The notes beneath the pieces were generated by a model that made no database searches, was not told where the DNA came from, and saw nothing but the letters and a program-made list of their open reading frames with translations. From assembly GCA_035528275.1 (NCBI GenBank), contig DATKYV010000270.1, forward strand, positions 1 to 14,836: a stretch of DNA of 14,836 bases. Direction: 5' to 3'. Made by a program: the position numbers and the translations under genes. The DNA is from DATKYV01 sp035528275. GTDB lineage: Bacteria; Acidobacteriota; Terriglobia; UBA7540. Shown one piece after another: positions 6,232-14,623 of the stretch (its first letter is position 1; each line of letters begins with the position of its first letter).

Positions 6232-8270
6232 TCCTCGCCCTGGAGAGAATCCACGCCCGCAATCCGGAGAATTCAACGAAGCGCATGGGGCTTTCAGCAA
6301 GTCCGTGGAGTGAGCATTGCCGGATCCACTTCCTGCTCGGCGTGACACTGCTCGTCCTATTGGCGCACCTGCTTGCACCGCCGGGCCTTTCGGCAGCCCC
6401 GGATTCAAAGCCCAACGTCATCTTTATTACGATCGATACTTTGCGGGCGGACCACGTGGGATGCTACGGGTACAAGCAGGTCGAAACGCCCCATATTGAC
6501 CAGCTCGCCCAACAGGGCGCCCGCTTCACACATGCCTATACTCCCGTGCCCATCACCTTGCCCGCCCATTCCTCCCTCTTCACCGGGGCGTTTCCGGTGG
6601 CCACGGGAATGCACGACTTCAGCGGCAACAAACTGCCGGAGTCCATGACGACCCTGGCCGAGGCGCTGCGGGATAACGGGTACAGCACGGCGGCGTTTCT
6701 GGGCTCCGCGGTACTCGACTCGCGTTTCGGCTTGAACCAGGGGTTTGACACCTATTTCGATCATTTCGACTTCAGCCGCCTGGACGAAGCGCATTTGGAC
6801 CAGATGGAGCGGCGGGGAGATCTGGTGGTCGATGAGGCACTGAACTGGCTCAGAACCAACCCGAGACGACCCATCTTCCTCTGGGTCCACCTCTATGATC
6901 CCCACGATCCCTACACTCCCCCCGAGCCTTACGCCAGCCGCTATCGGGGGCGGCCTTACGACGGCGAGATCGTTTTCGCCGACGCACAGTTGGGCCGCTT
7001 GATGAAGTTCCTCAAGGACGAGGCGCACCCCGAGGGGTCGGTCTTCGTTATCGCGGGCGACCATGGTGAGGGACTCGGCGAACATGGCGAGAGGACCCAC
7101 GGTTTCTTTGTCTACAATTCAACGCTCCACGTGCCGCTCATCATCAGGATTCCCGGGGCAACGCCCCGCGTAATTGCCGACGAAGTCTCGCTGGTGGACG
7201 TCATGCCGACACTGCTGCAGGCTCTGAAGCTGCCCATCCCTTCGACCGTCCAGGGTCGGAGCCTGCTCTCCGGGGTTATGGGACGCCAGATGTCCGGCAC
7301 CTCCAGCCTGATTGCGGAGAATTACCTCCCCTTGCTCCATTTCCGTTGGAGCCAGCTCCGTGCCCTGCAATCCCGCGGGCTGAAGTTTATCGACGTGCCG
7401 CGACCCGAACTCTACGACACGCGCAGCGATCCCGGTGAACTGAAAAACCTGTTTGACACCCGCCGGTCGCACGCCAACGATTTGCGCAATCGGCTCTACG
7501 GCCTGCTGCGGCGCTTCACGCCGGCAGGGGGAGGAGCCACGGGGAAGGAAGTGACGGATCCTGCGCTCCTCGAACGCTTGCGCTCGCTGGGCTACGTGGC
7601 AGTCTCCGCAGGCACGTTTGCGGAGGCCAGCGGCGAGGCCCTCCCCGACCCCAAAGACCGCATTCAGGTCTACGAGTTGGTCTCCGCAGCCATGTCGGAC
7701 GGCCAACACGGCCGGTACCAGGAGTCCCTGCGCAAGTTGCGCGTGGCGGAGAAGGTTGAAACCAATTCAGTGACCATCAACTACCTGGCGGCGCTCAATT
7801 ATTACCGGCTCAAAGACTATTCGCAGGCGATCGAGCGGTTCAAGGCGACTTTGCGGTTGAATCCCAGTATGCCGCTGGCCACGTTTTACCTTGGATTGGC
7901 GCAGGTGCAGGCCGGCGAAGTGGAGGATGCGATCATCTCCTTTCACAGCGCAGTGGAGCAGGACCCCACAAACTTCCGGGCAGCCTACAATCTGGGGGCG
8001 GCTTATACGAAGCTCAAGCGTCCCCAGGAAGCCATTCAGGCGTTCCAGCGCGCCATCGAGATTCTGCCGGAATACGCCGAGCCGCACGAGGCGCTTGGGG
8101 AGCTCTACCTCTATCTCCAGCAGCCCGAAAAGGCCGTACAGGAGTTGGAACGCGCCGTCGCCATTGCGCCCGGGATGCGTAGAGCCCACTATCACCTGGG
8201 GCGGGCCTACGAGGTCCTGGGCCGCACCGCGGAAGCCGAGCGGGCCTTCGCTCGCGCGAAGACGCCGTGA
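6228..8270 (+). CDS. Exported sulfatase-like (alkaline phosphatase superfamily) TPR protein 1
   Basis: This 680-residue protein has a hydrophobic export segment at about 34-56, a sulfatase-fold hydrolase (about 60-450) and five TPR repeats (about 510-680). Superfamily metal-site motifs are present: FITIDTLRADHVGCYG (D70), HLYDPHDPY (221-229) and AGDHGEGLGEHG (276-287). At the nucleophile position it reads TLPAH (110-114), not the sulfatase Cys/Ser-x-Pro-x-Arg, so formylglycine is impossible there. Thr110 could act directly, as in Thr-nucleophile phosphodiesterases and phosphatases; the substrate is unknown. The TPRs suggest protein partners in the periplasm. The GTG at 6228 overlaps the preceding stop and has AAGG (6217-6220) seven bases upstream. 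The ATG at 6285 would give a shorter leader but lacks a well-placed ribosome-binding site. It is a tandem paralog of the following gene. Confidence 0.85.
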   Translation: MILALERIHARNPENSTKRMGLSASPWSEHCRIHFLLGVTLLVLLAHLLAPPGLSAAPDSKPNVIFITIDTLRADHVGCYGYKQVETPHIDQLAQQGARFTHAYTPVPITLPAHSSLFTGAFPVATGMHDFSGNKLPESMTTLAEALRDNGYSTAAFLGSAVLDSRFGLNQGFDTYFDHFDFSRLDEAHLDQMERRGDLVVDEALNWLRTNPRRPIFLWVHLYDPHDPYTPPEPYASRYRGRPYDGEIVFADAQLGRLMKFLKDEAHPEGSVFVIAGDHGEGLGEHGERTHGFFVYNSTLHVPLIIRIPGATPRVIADEVSLVDVMPTLLQALKLPIPSTVQGRSLLSGVMGRQMSGTSSLIAENYLPLLHFRWSQLRALQSRGLKFIDVPRPELYDTRSDPGELKNLFDTRRSHANDLRNRLYGLLRRFTPAGGGATGKEVTDPALLERLRSLGYVAVSAGTFAEASGEALPDPKDRIQVYELVSAAMSDGQHGRYQESLRKLRVAEKVETNSVTINYLAALNYYRLKDYSQAIERFKATLRLNPSMPLATFYLGLAQVQAGEVEDAIISFHSAVEQDPTNFRAAYNLGAAYTKLKRPQEAIQAFQRAIEILPEYAEPHEALGELYLYLQQPEKAVQELERAVAIAPGMRRAHYHLGRAYEVLGRTAEAERAFARAKTP

Positions 8271-8330
8271 ATCCTTCCCCGGCGCGTAAATCCCGAGCGC
8301 TTCCCAACTCGCCGAGGGCTGGTCTAAGTT

Positions 8331-10451
8331 GTGCGAATCATCAGTCGACTGATCCCGCCAACGTTGTTGCTGCTTGCGGCTCCTCTGCTCTGTCGCGCCC
8401 AGGGCTCCGCCGGGGACGGCACACCCGTTTTGCTCATCACCGTTGACACTCTGCGCGCCGACCGATTGGGCTGCTACGGCGCGGGCAACGTGCGAACTCC
8501 CGCCATGGATGCGCTGGCTGCCGAAGGCGTACGATTCGAAAATGCGTTCGCCCAGGTGCCCATGACGCTTCCCTCCCACGCCGTCATTCTGAGCGGCACC
8601 TACCCCATGTATAACGGCGTCCGCGACTTCACGAGCCCGGGGCTTCCCGCAAATATCGGCATGATTGCCGAGGCTTTCAAGCGACAGGGCTACCAGACGG
8701 CGGCCTTTGTGAGCGCCTTCGTGGTGGACTCCACCTGGGGGTTCGGCCGGGGATTCGAGACTTACGACGACCATTTCGATCCCCGGCAGTTTGAGACCAG
8801 GAATCCCGGCAACGTCCAGCGGCGCGCCGACGAAACGATTGAGCGGTTGCTCGCCTGGTTCGAGTCGCGCGCTTCAGGCGGCGGTCCGGCCCGCCCTTTT
8901 TTCGTTTGGCTGCATCTGTTCGACCCGCACAGCGATTACAACCCACCCGAGCCTTTCCGCAGCCAGTATGCGGGGCGGCTTTACGACGGTGAGGTTGCCT
9001 ACACCGACAGCCAACTTGCCCGGCTTTTCTCCTACCTTCAAAAGGCCGGAAGTTACGACCGCACGCTGATCGTTCTCTTGAGCGATCATGGTGAGGCACT
9101 GGGTGAACACGGCGAGGACGAACACGGCTTCTTCATCTACAACTCAACAGTCCGCGTGCCGATGATCTTCAAACTGCCGCGGGGCACGGGCTCTCCTCGC
9201 GTGGTGGCGAGGCCGGTGGGGACGGTTGATGTCGCGCCCACTCTCCTTGACCTGGCACGAATCCGCGATCCCATCAGCCGGCAGTTTCAGGGCGCGAGCT
9301 TGGCATCGCTCATTCAAGGGAAGGGGGCGGCGGGCGAGCGGCCTGTGTATAGCGAGTCCTACTATCCTCTCAACAGCTTCGGCTGGAGCCCTCTGCGGTC
9401 GATCACCACGCGGCGGTCGCGCTACATTGAGGCGCCCCGGCCCGAGGTCTACGACCTCGGCGCCGATCCCGCTGAGAGGAACAACCTCTACGCGCAACGG
9501 CGCGCCGAAGCCGCGGCGTTGCGAAATCAGCTCCTCGAATTCGAGCGCCGGTATTCGGGCCGCGTGGAGCGTTCGACCGGCCCGCCGCTTTCAGCGGAAA
9601 CTCTCGAAAGGCTCAAGTCGCTCGGCTACGTGGGCTATTCCGCGCCCGCCGCGGGGACTTCGTCCCGCACCGCGGGATCCCTCCCCGATCCCAAAGATCG
9701 CCTCCAGGTTTTCAAGTCCATTCTGCGCGCGACCGATCTGGCTTCAATGGGTCGAGTGGATCAATCCAATGCCCTGCTCAAATCCGTGGCGGCGGAAGAA
9801 CCGCATCTTTACCTTATTCCTTTCATGCTCGCCGAAAACGCCGCGCGCGATTCGCGTTGGGCCGAGGCCGAGCAGCGATTTCTGGCGTGCCTGAAGCTCA
9901 ACTCCTCCTTTGCGCAAGCCGTCATGGGCCTGGCGCGGGCGCTCCTCGCCCAGGGCAAGAGCGAGCAGGCGCGGCCGTGGCTCGAACTCGCCGTCCACGA
10001 GAACCCGCACAACTTCTTGGCGTATCACGGCCTGGGTTTGGTCGCTCGCGCAGGGCGGAGGAACGAAGACGCCCGCCGCTACTTTGCAAAAGCCATCGCG
10101 GAGAAATCCAACTACGCGCCTTCACATCAGGAACTGGGAGTGGTGTTGGTGGAGATGCGACGCTACGCGGAAGCCGTTGGCCCGCTTACCCGTGCCGCCG
10201 AACTGGGCCCCGAGAACCCCATCCTCGCCAACAATCAGGGCACCGCCTGTCTCAATACGGGGCGGACGGCTGAGGCCGTCAAGTTCTACCGGAAAGCCCT
10301 GGAGCTGAAACCCGATTATCTCGCCGCGCGGCTCAACCTGGCCTTCGCCTATCTAAAACAGGGCGACCGGGCCAGCGCCCAACGCGAGTTCCGCACGCTC
10401 TGCCAGCAAAACCAATCCCTCTGCCAACAGTATCGCGGTCAGTTCGAGTAG
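8331..10451 (+). CDS. Exported sulfatase-like (alkaline phosphatase superfamily) TPR protein 2
   Basis: This 706-residue paralog of the preceding protein starts 60 bases after it. MRIISRLIPPTLLLLAAPLL is a clean signal peptide with likely cleavage near CRA/Q. Metal-site motifs recur: LLITVDTLRADRLGCYG (D39), HLFDPHSDY (195-203) and LSDHGEALGEHGEDEHG (250-266). The nucleophile motif is TLPSH (79-83), again Thr for Cys/Ser and His for Arg. The linker LKSLGYV followed by LPDPKDRLQV has a near copy in the first protein (LRSLGYV, LPDPKDRIQV), marking one subfamily. Six to seven TPRs fill about 465-700. The GTG at 8331 has only a distant GAGGG (8313-8317), but it exactly opens the signal peptide. 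Like its neighbour it probably acts in the periplasm or at the cell surface on a phosphate or sulfate ester; which one is unknown. Confidence 0.86.
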   Translation: MRIISRLIPPTLLLLAAPLLCRAQGSAGDGTPVLLITVDTLRADRLGCYGAGNVRTPAMDALAAEGVRFENAFAQVPMTLPSHAVILSGTYPMYNGVRDFTSPGLPANIGMIAEAFKRQGYQTAAFVSAFVVDSTWGFGRGFETYDDHFDPRQFETRNPGNVQRRADETIERLLAWFESRASGGGPARPFFVWLHLFDPHSDYNPPEPFRSQYAGRLYDGEVAYTDSQLARLFSYLQKAGSYDRTLIVLLSDHGEALGEHGEDEHGFFIYNSTVRVPMIFKLPRGTGSPRVVARPVGTVDVAPTLLDLARIRDPISRQFQGASLASLIQGKGAAGERPVYSESYYPLNSFGWSPLRSITTRRSRYIEAPRPEVYDLGADPAERNNLYAQRRAEAAALRNQLLEFERRYSGRVERSTGPPLSAETLERLKSLGYVGYSAPAAGTSSRTAGSLPDPKDRLQVFKSILRATDLASMGRVDQSNALLKSVAAEEPHLYLIPFMLAENAARDSRWAEAEQRFLACLKLNSSFAQAVMGLARALLAQGKSEQARPWLELAVHENPHNFLAYHGLGLVARAGRRNEDARRYFAKAIAEKSNYAPSHQELGVVLVEMRRYAEAVGPLTRAAELGPENPILANNQGTACLNTGRTAEAVKFYRKALELKPDYLAARLNLAFAYLKQGDRASAQREFRTLCQQNQSLCQQYRGQFE

Positions 10452-10474
10452 GGGAGGGCCTTTACGGCCCTCCC
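10452..10474. repeat. Perfect hairpin directly after the second sulfatase-like gene
   Basis: GGGAGGGCC (10452-10460) and GGCCCTCCC (10466-10474) form a 9-base-pair perfect stem with the loop TTTAC, starting at the base after the stop codon. No T-run follows on the plus strand (GAATTC comes next), so it is not a standard intrinsic terminator. It could protect the 3' end of the mRNA or belong to a repeated intergenic element. Confidence 0.6.
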
Positions 10475-10489
10475 GAATTCGGGAGCATC

Positions 10490-10515
10490 GGGAGCCCGTC
10501 AACTGACGGGCTCCC
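10490..10515. repeat. 11-bp perfect inverted repeat
   Basis: GGGAGCCCGTC (10490-10500) is followed by AACT and then its exact reverse complement GACGGGCTCCC (10505-10515). With the preceding hairpin it forms a row of GGGAG-initiated palindromes. It lacks a T-tract on either side and holds no coding sequence. Confidence 0.65.
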
Positions 10516-10552
10516 CTACCATCTGTGGTATCGCAGCCGGTTTGAGTAATCT

Positions 10553-10608
10553 CTGCAGCAGCGGCGTCCCCGCCGCCGATTTCGGCGATGAGGACATCGC
10601 CGCTACAG
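10553..10608. repeat. Long imperfect palindrome, REP-like
   Basis: The outer arms CTGCAGC-agc-GGCG (10553-10566) and CGCCGCTACAG (10598-10608) pair except for a 3-base insertion and one mismatch. Inside, GTCC pairs with GGAC, and the core CGCCG-ATTT-CGGCG is a perfect small hairpin. The arrangement of a nested, GC-rich stem ending in CTACAG resembles intergenic palindromic repeats of some acidobacterial and related genomes. That likeness is from memory and not checked. It abuts the terminator of the receptor gene. Confidence 0.55.
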
Positions 10609-10640
10609 AAAAAGAAAGGGGGACGATTTCTCGTCCCCCC
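10609..10640 (-). terminator. Intrinsic terminator of the TonB-dependent receptor gene
   Basis: On the minus strand a stem of nine pairs (TCGTCCCCC at 10626-10618 with its complement GGGGGACGA at 10639-10631, loop GAAA) is immediately followed by TTTCTTTTT. It lies 28 bases beyond the TAG of the receptor gene. This is the standard rho-independent layout for minus-strand transcripts. On the plus strand there is no T-run after the stem, so it should not stop the convergent hydrolase transcript efficiently. Confidence 0.85.
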
Positions 10641-10668
10641 TTAGGGTCCTCTTGTTGTCGCCTTTGTA

Positions 10669-13600
10669 CTAGAAGGTTAACCTCAACCCAAACTGAATCA
10701 CGCGCGGATCGAAGGCCTGCTTTGACAAACCGAAGTTCCGGCTGGCCAAGTTGGCTACCGGCTGATAGAGGTTGACGCGGTTGAAGAGGTTGAAGAACTC
10801 AGCCCGAAATTGTACGCCAACCCGCTCACTGACCGGGATTTTCTTGAACAAAGAGAAATCCACGGTGGCGATTCCAGGGCCTCTGAACGTGTTGCGCCCC
10901 AGCGTGCCGTTCGTTCCTTCGGGTATGGGAAAGTCCTCAGCCAGACTCTGGAACAGGCTTCCGCCATCGGGACCCGAGCCGAGCAGGAAATCCCCATTCT
11001 TGAAGTTGTAGCTGTTCCCGAAGCTCGCGATATCCGGGCGGTCGCTTGGAATCCCATCGCCGTTGTAGTCATCGCGCGCGCCCACGGTAAATGGGAAGCC
11101 GCTTTGGAGACTGATGATGTAGTTGGTCTGCCAGCCGCCAAAGGCCTTCCCGGCCGCTCCCTGCTGGGATTTCAGCCAGGGTAGTTCCCAAAGGATCGAG
11201 CTTGTAAAGCGATGCCGGATATCGAACCCGGAATTGCCGTACTCAAGGAAGATCGCGTTCGGGTCAAGCGAGTAGCCGGAGCTTCCGTTGGCGTTGGCCC
11301 AATTGGCGCTGCCTCCACTGCTCAAGCCGTGCCAATCCGAGCGGAAGTCCAGCGAATGGCTCCAGGTATAAGCGGTGGTGAAGGCCAGGCCACTGCTCAT
11401 TTTGCGGTTCAATTGAACCTGGAGGGCGTTGTATTTCGAGTTGACGCTGTTCTTCCAGGTTCGCAAAGCGCCAAAGCAGGGGTTGAGAAGTGGAGTCGGG
11501 GCGGCATCCTCGCCGGTGCAGGGATTGATCACACTTGGACGCGCCTCGCCGTCGATGACGCGATTGGGATTCTCCGCCCAATAGAGCTTCTTGCCAAACG
11601 TCCCCACCCAGTTGACCTCCAGGACCGTTGACGGGGTGATCTCGTGCTGGATCCCAAAGAAACCGTTCTCCATGTAAGGCGTCCGGAATCCGGCGGGGTC
11701 CGGAATCCCGGTCAGCCCCGACAAGAGAGGATTGGTGGGATACCAACCCAAGAGGTTGCCGGCAAAGCCCGCCTGTTCCGGTCCTTGGCCCGGGTTGTCC
11801 GGCGCGCCCCCGTAAGTCGGAGTCGCAACAGTGTTGGGAGTACCGTCGGCATTGGTAGGACCGTAGACCGGCAATCCCGGAATCCCGCAAATCGGGCATA
11901 GCCAACTGAAGGAATAGTAGGGGGGATTCCACCGCGAGTTGGAAAGCGGATTGAAGATGGTACTGTTGTAGACCACCGCAAACCCGCCGCGGATCGCGGT
12001 CTTCCCGTTTCCGAAGGGATCCCAGGCAAACCCGAAGCGAGGAGAGAAGTTGTTCTTGTCGGGCTTAAATAGCTCGTCCGCGGACATGAATCCGCCGTTC
12101 GGGGTCTGCATATCGCCTTCCGGGACTACGCAGTTTCCTTCGACTTGCACCTGGCAGTTGAGACTCGTCAACCTCTCGTCCGCGGTTGAACCCGGACCGA
12201 ACACAAACTGTGTGACGTGTCCGTACTTCTCGGTGTGGGGTCCAAAGTAATCCCAGCGGAGTCCGAGATTAAGCGTCAAGTGCTTACTCACCTTCCAGTC
12301 GTCCTGGACGTAAAATCCGAGCTCGGTGTTGCGCCAGGCGCGGATGTTCGTATCCAAGTGTGTGGACCCATCCGAAAACAACTCGGGGTTGACACCGGCA
12401 AACTCCCAGTACGGGAGATCGGCCGCAAAGTAGGCGATGTCAAAGAAGTAGTAGCTCGGGCGGCCGACGTTGAATTCGCTGTTTTCCAGGTTGCGCTTGA
12501 CCTCCGCGCCGAACTTGAGCGAGTGTTTCCCTTTCACGATCCCCACCATGTCCGAATAGTTGTAAACATTCTCGATGAAGAACTGGGGATATCCGCTGTA
12601 TGCGCCAAATGACACCTCGCCCGTGTCGAACAATGCATTCGGAACGCCGAATTCCGAGGATGCCGGAGCCGCACTGAGCTGGCCCCGGGTATAGCCCACT
12701 CGGAATTCGTTCACAATGGTTGGCGAGATACTGCGAACGAAGCCAAAGCCCAAATTCGGGTAGGAATTAGTTGATTCGACGATGGACCCCCGCACGGACG
12801 AAGTAATCCCGGTATCGAGGTTGGGCTCTTTCTGGATCGAATGGAAAACGCGCCCAAAGATTCGATTCTTCTCTCCCTGGTAGTCAATCCGTCCGACGAA
12901 CTGGTCGCCGTTGTAGAACACGCCCTGAGAGCGTGTGGGGAATTTGGTGTTGGCAAGTCCCAGCATTCCCGCCGACCGGCCGATGGCACCCGACTGAACT
13001 CCCGGAGCCGTCATCCCGGTGCAGCCGTCCACCTTGTTGATGTTCGCCTGAATCTGGGCCTGCTCTCCGGGAGTGACTCCGAACAAAGACGCGAATTTGT
13101 TGGCTGTGACTTCAGGGCTTCCCCATGCCGGGCCGCCGCTGTACGCGTCAATCCCCACGCCATTCCAATAGTTCAGGAAACAGGGATCCGTGTAAGCCAG
13201 ATAGTAGCTGTTGATCAAACCCGCGTCGTTACCAATCGCGTCGGTCCCATAATAGTCTCCGACATCCACGCCGTAATAGTCGACGGCCTGGCTGGCGACG
13301 AAGTCATCCACGCTGAGGATCTCTTGCGTGGGAGCGGGGCCGGGGAAGTCCCTATAAAGCAAAGCCGCCGTCGAGTTGGGCAAAGCGGCCTGAACCGCCT
13401 GCCGCCACTCCGGGCTCTCAATGGTTTCCAGCGAGACCGCCTCGGTGCGGAAGCGCTGGCCTTCGAACCCGCCGAAGAAAAACAGTTTGTCCTTCTTGAT
13501 GGGCCCACCGATGTCAAATCCGAACTGGTTCTGTCGCCAGAGTTGCTTCTTGTCGCCGTCGAAGAAGTTGCGAGCGTTCAGCTTGTCATTGCGGAAGTAT

Positions 13601-14379
13601 TCCCACGCATCGCCGTGGAATTGGTTCGTCCCGGACTTGATGCTCACGTCAGTAACAGACCCGGCGGTGTTCCCGTACTGAGCCGAGTAGTTATTGGTCA
13701 TGATGCGAAATTCCTGGACGAAGTCCGGGGCAGGCTGCGCATCGGTGTTCCCGTCCAAGCCTTTGTTGGAGACTCCATCCAGGAAAAAGCCGTTGAAATC
13801 CGCACGGGCGCCGTTGATGTTCGTCGTGACCCCTCCGGTGGAGGTTTCCAAATTCACCCCGGTGGAGTTGACGGCGCCGGGAACGAGCTGCATCAACTGA
13901 TAGATATTGCGGCCGTTGAGCGGCATGTTTTGTACCTGACTGGCCGTCACCACGCCGGAGAGCCGGCCTTCTTCGGTGTTGACCAGGGGTGCCGCTGCCT
14001 CAACCGTAATGGTTTGCGTTTCCGAACCCACCTCCATCTGAACGTCGATTCGCAAAACCTCGTTGACGGTCATCGTCAAGTCCCGGTTCACGTAGGTTTG
14101 AAAACCCTTGTGCGCAACCGTAACCGTATAAACGCCGGGAATAAGGGAGGTGATCGAGTAGATCCCCGCGCTGTTGGATTCCAAGTGGAAGTCCACGCCC
14201 GTCCGCTGATTGAGAATCGCAACAGCGGCCCCGGGTATTACGGCGCCCGTGGAATCCGTCACCACCCCGGTGATAGTGCCCGTGGTGCCCTGAGCGAAGA
14301 GCGTCGGTGTGCCAATCAAGGAAAGGCACCCAAAGCCCAGAAGGCAAAAGAGCATCTTCTGTCGAATGAATCTAAACAT
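10669..14379 (-). CDS. TonB-dependent receptor, Oar-like, with carboxypeptidase-regulatory-like domain
   Basis: This 1236-residue outer-membrane protein has a signal peptide (about 1-30, ending LFAQ). A CarboxypepD_reg/Ig-like domain follows at about 35-115 (GTITGVVTDSTGAVIPGA, GIYSITSLIPGVYTVTV). The plug (about 120-255) contains LPLNGRN-like NMPLNGRNIYQLMQLVPG, INGARADFNGFFLDGVS and EFRIMTNNYSAQYGN. A long beta-barrel follows, ending in FGLRLTF with terminal Phe. Such receptors are numerous in Acidobacteriota and import large substrates with TonB energy; the ligand is unknown. The frame is open to 14460, but the ATG at 14379 is chosen: GGGGGGA lies four bases upstream and the signal peptide follows at once. 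Extracellular-type insertions carry paired cysteines (LCPICG; CQVQVEGNC) and a doubled DYYG motif. It is probably transcribed alone, from a promoter near 14600 to the terminator at 10640-10609. Confidence 0.92.
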   Translation of the reverse strand: MFRFIRQKMLFCLLGFGCLSLIGTPTLFAQGTTGTITGVVTDSTGAVIPGAAVAILNQRTGVDFHLESNSAGIYSITSLIPGVYTVTVAHKGFQTYVNRDLTMTVNEVLRIDVQMEVGSETQTITVEAAAPLVNTEEGRLSGVVTASQVQNMPLNGRNIYQLMQLVPGAVNSTGVNLETSTGGVTTNINGARADFNGFFLDGVSNKGLDGNTDAQPAPDFVQEFRIMTNNYSAQYGNTAGSVTDVSIKSGTNQFHGDAWEYFRNDKLNARNFFDGDKKQLWRQNQFGFDIGGPIKKDKLFFFGGFEGQRFRTEAVSLETIESPEWRQAVQAALPNSTAALLYRDFPGPAPTQEILSVDDFVASQAVDYYGVDVGDYYGTDAIGNDAGLINSYYLAYTDPCFLNYWNGVGIDAYSGGPAWGSPEVTANKFASLFGVTPGEQAQIQANINKVDGCTGMTAPGVQSGAIGRSAGMLGLANTKFPTRSQGVFYNGDQFVGRIDYQGEKNRIFGRVFHSIQKEPNLDTGITSSVRGSIVESTNSYPNLGFGFVRSISPTIVNEFRVGYTRGQLSAAPASSEFGVPNALFDTGEVSFGAYSGYPQFFIENVYNYSDMVGIVKGKHSLKFGAEVKRNLENSEFNVGRPSYYFFDIAYFAADLPYWEFAGVNPELFSDGSTHLDTNIRAWRNTELGFYVQDDWKVSKHLTLNLGLRWDYFGPHTEKYGHVTQFVFGPGSTADERLTSLNCQVQVEGNCVVPEGDMQTPNGGFMSADELFKPDKNNFSPRFGFAWDPFGNGKTAIRGGFAVVYNSTIFNPLSNSRWNPPYYSFSWLCPICGIPGLPVYGPTNADGTPNTVATPTYGGAPDNPGQGPEQAGFAGNLLGWYPTNPLLSGLTGIPDPAGFRTPYMENGFFGIQHEITPSTVLEVNWVGTFGKKLYWAENPNRVIDGEARPSVINPCTGEDAAPTPLLNPCFGALRTWKNSVNSKYNALQVQLNRKMSSGLAFTTAYTWSHSLDFRSDWHGLSSGGSANWANANGSSGYSLDPNAIFLEYGNSGFDIRHRFTSSILWELPWLKSQQGAAGKAFGGWQTNYIISLQSGFPFTVGARDDYNGDGIPSDRPDIASFGNSYNFKNGDFLLGSGPDGGSLFQSLAEDFPIPEGTNGTLGRNTFRGPGIATVDFSLFKKIPVSERVGVQFRAEFFNLFNRVNLYQPVANLASRNFGLSKQAFDPRVIQFGLRLTF

Positions 14380-14561
14380 TTGGTCCCCCCTGCGCAGCGG
14401 AATCAGGCTGTTCACAAATCTCTGGCAACTTGGGAAAGGGCTCGAAAGAAGAGTCGACAAGAACTGACACCAACCGAAGAAAGTATCGGATCTTTGGCCG
14501 AAATTGGGTTCTCAAAATCGCTGACCGTAAGTCCTAATCGGAACCAGGAGTCGCAGGAAAT

Positions 14562-14579
14562 CCCCCAGGAACTTGGGGG
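14562..14579. other. Hairpin in the leader of the receptor gene
   Basis: CCCCCA (14562-14567) and TGGGGG (14574-14579) form a 6-base-pair stem with a 6-base loop. If the promoter just upstream is used, this hairpin is at the very 5' end of the receptor mRNA, where it might stabilise the transcript. No T-run follows on either strand. Confidence 0.45.
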
Positions 14580-14594
14580 CGGCAAGCGACGGAA

Positions 14595-14623
14595 AGCCTA
14601 CGCGACTCTAAGTCGTGTGTCAA
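14595..14623 (-). promoter_or_regulatory. Promoter of the TonB-dependent receptor gene with dyad in the spacer
   Basis: On the minus strand a perfect TTGACA (14623-14618) is followed after 17 bases by TAGGCT (14600-14595), which keeps the three most conserved -10 positions. The spacer contains the inverted repeat CGACT-N3-AGTCG (14603-14615), a possible operator. Transcription would begin near 14588, giving a leader of about 208 bases. It is a visual match only. Confidence 0.5.
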
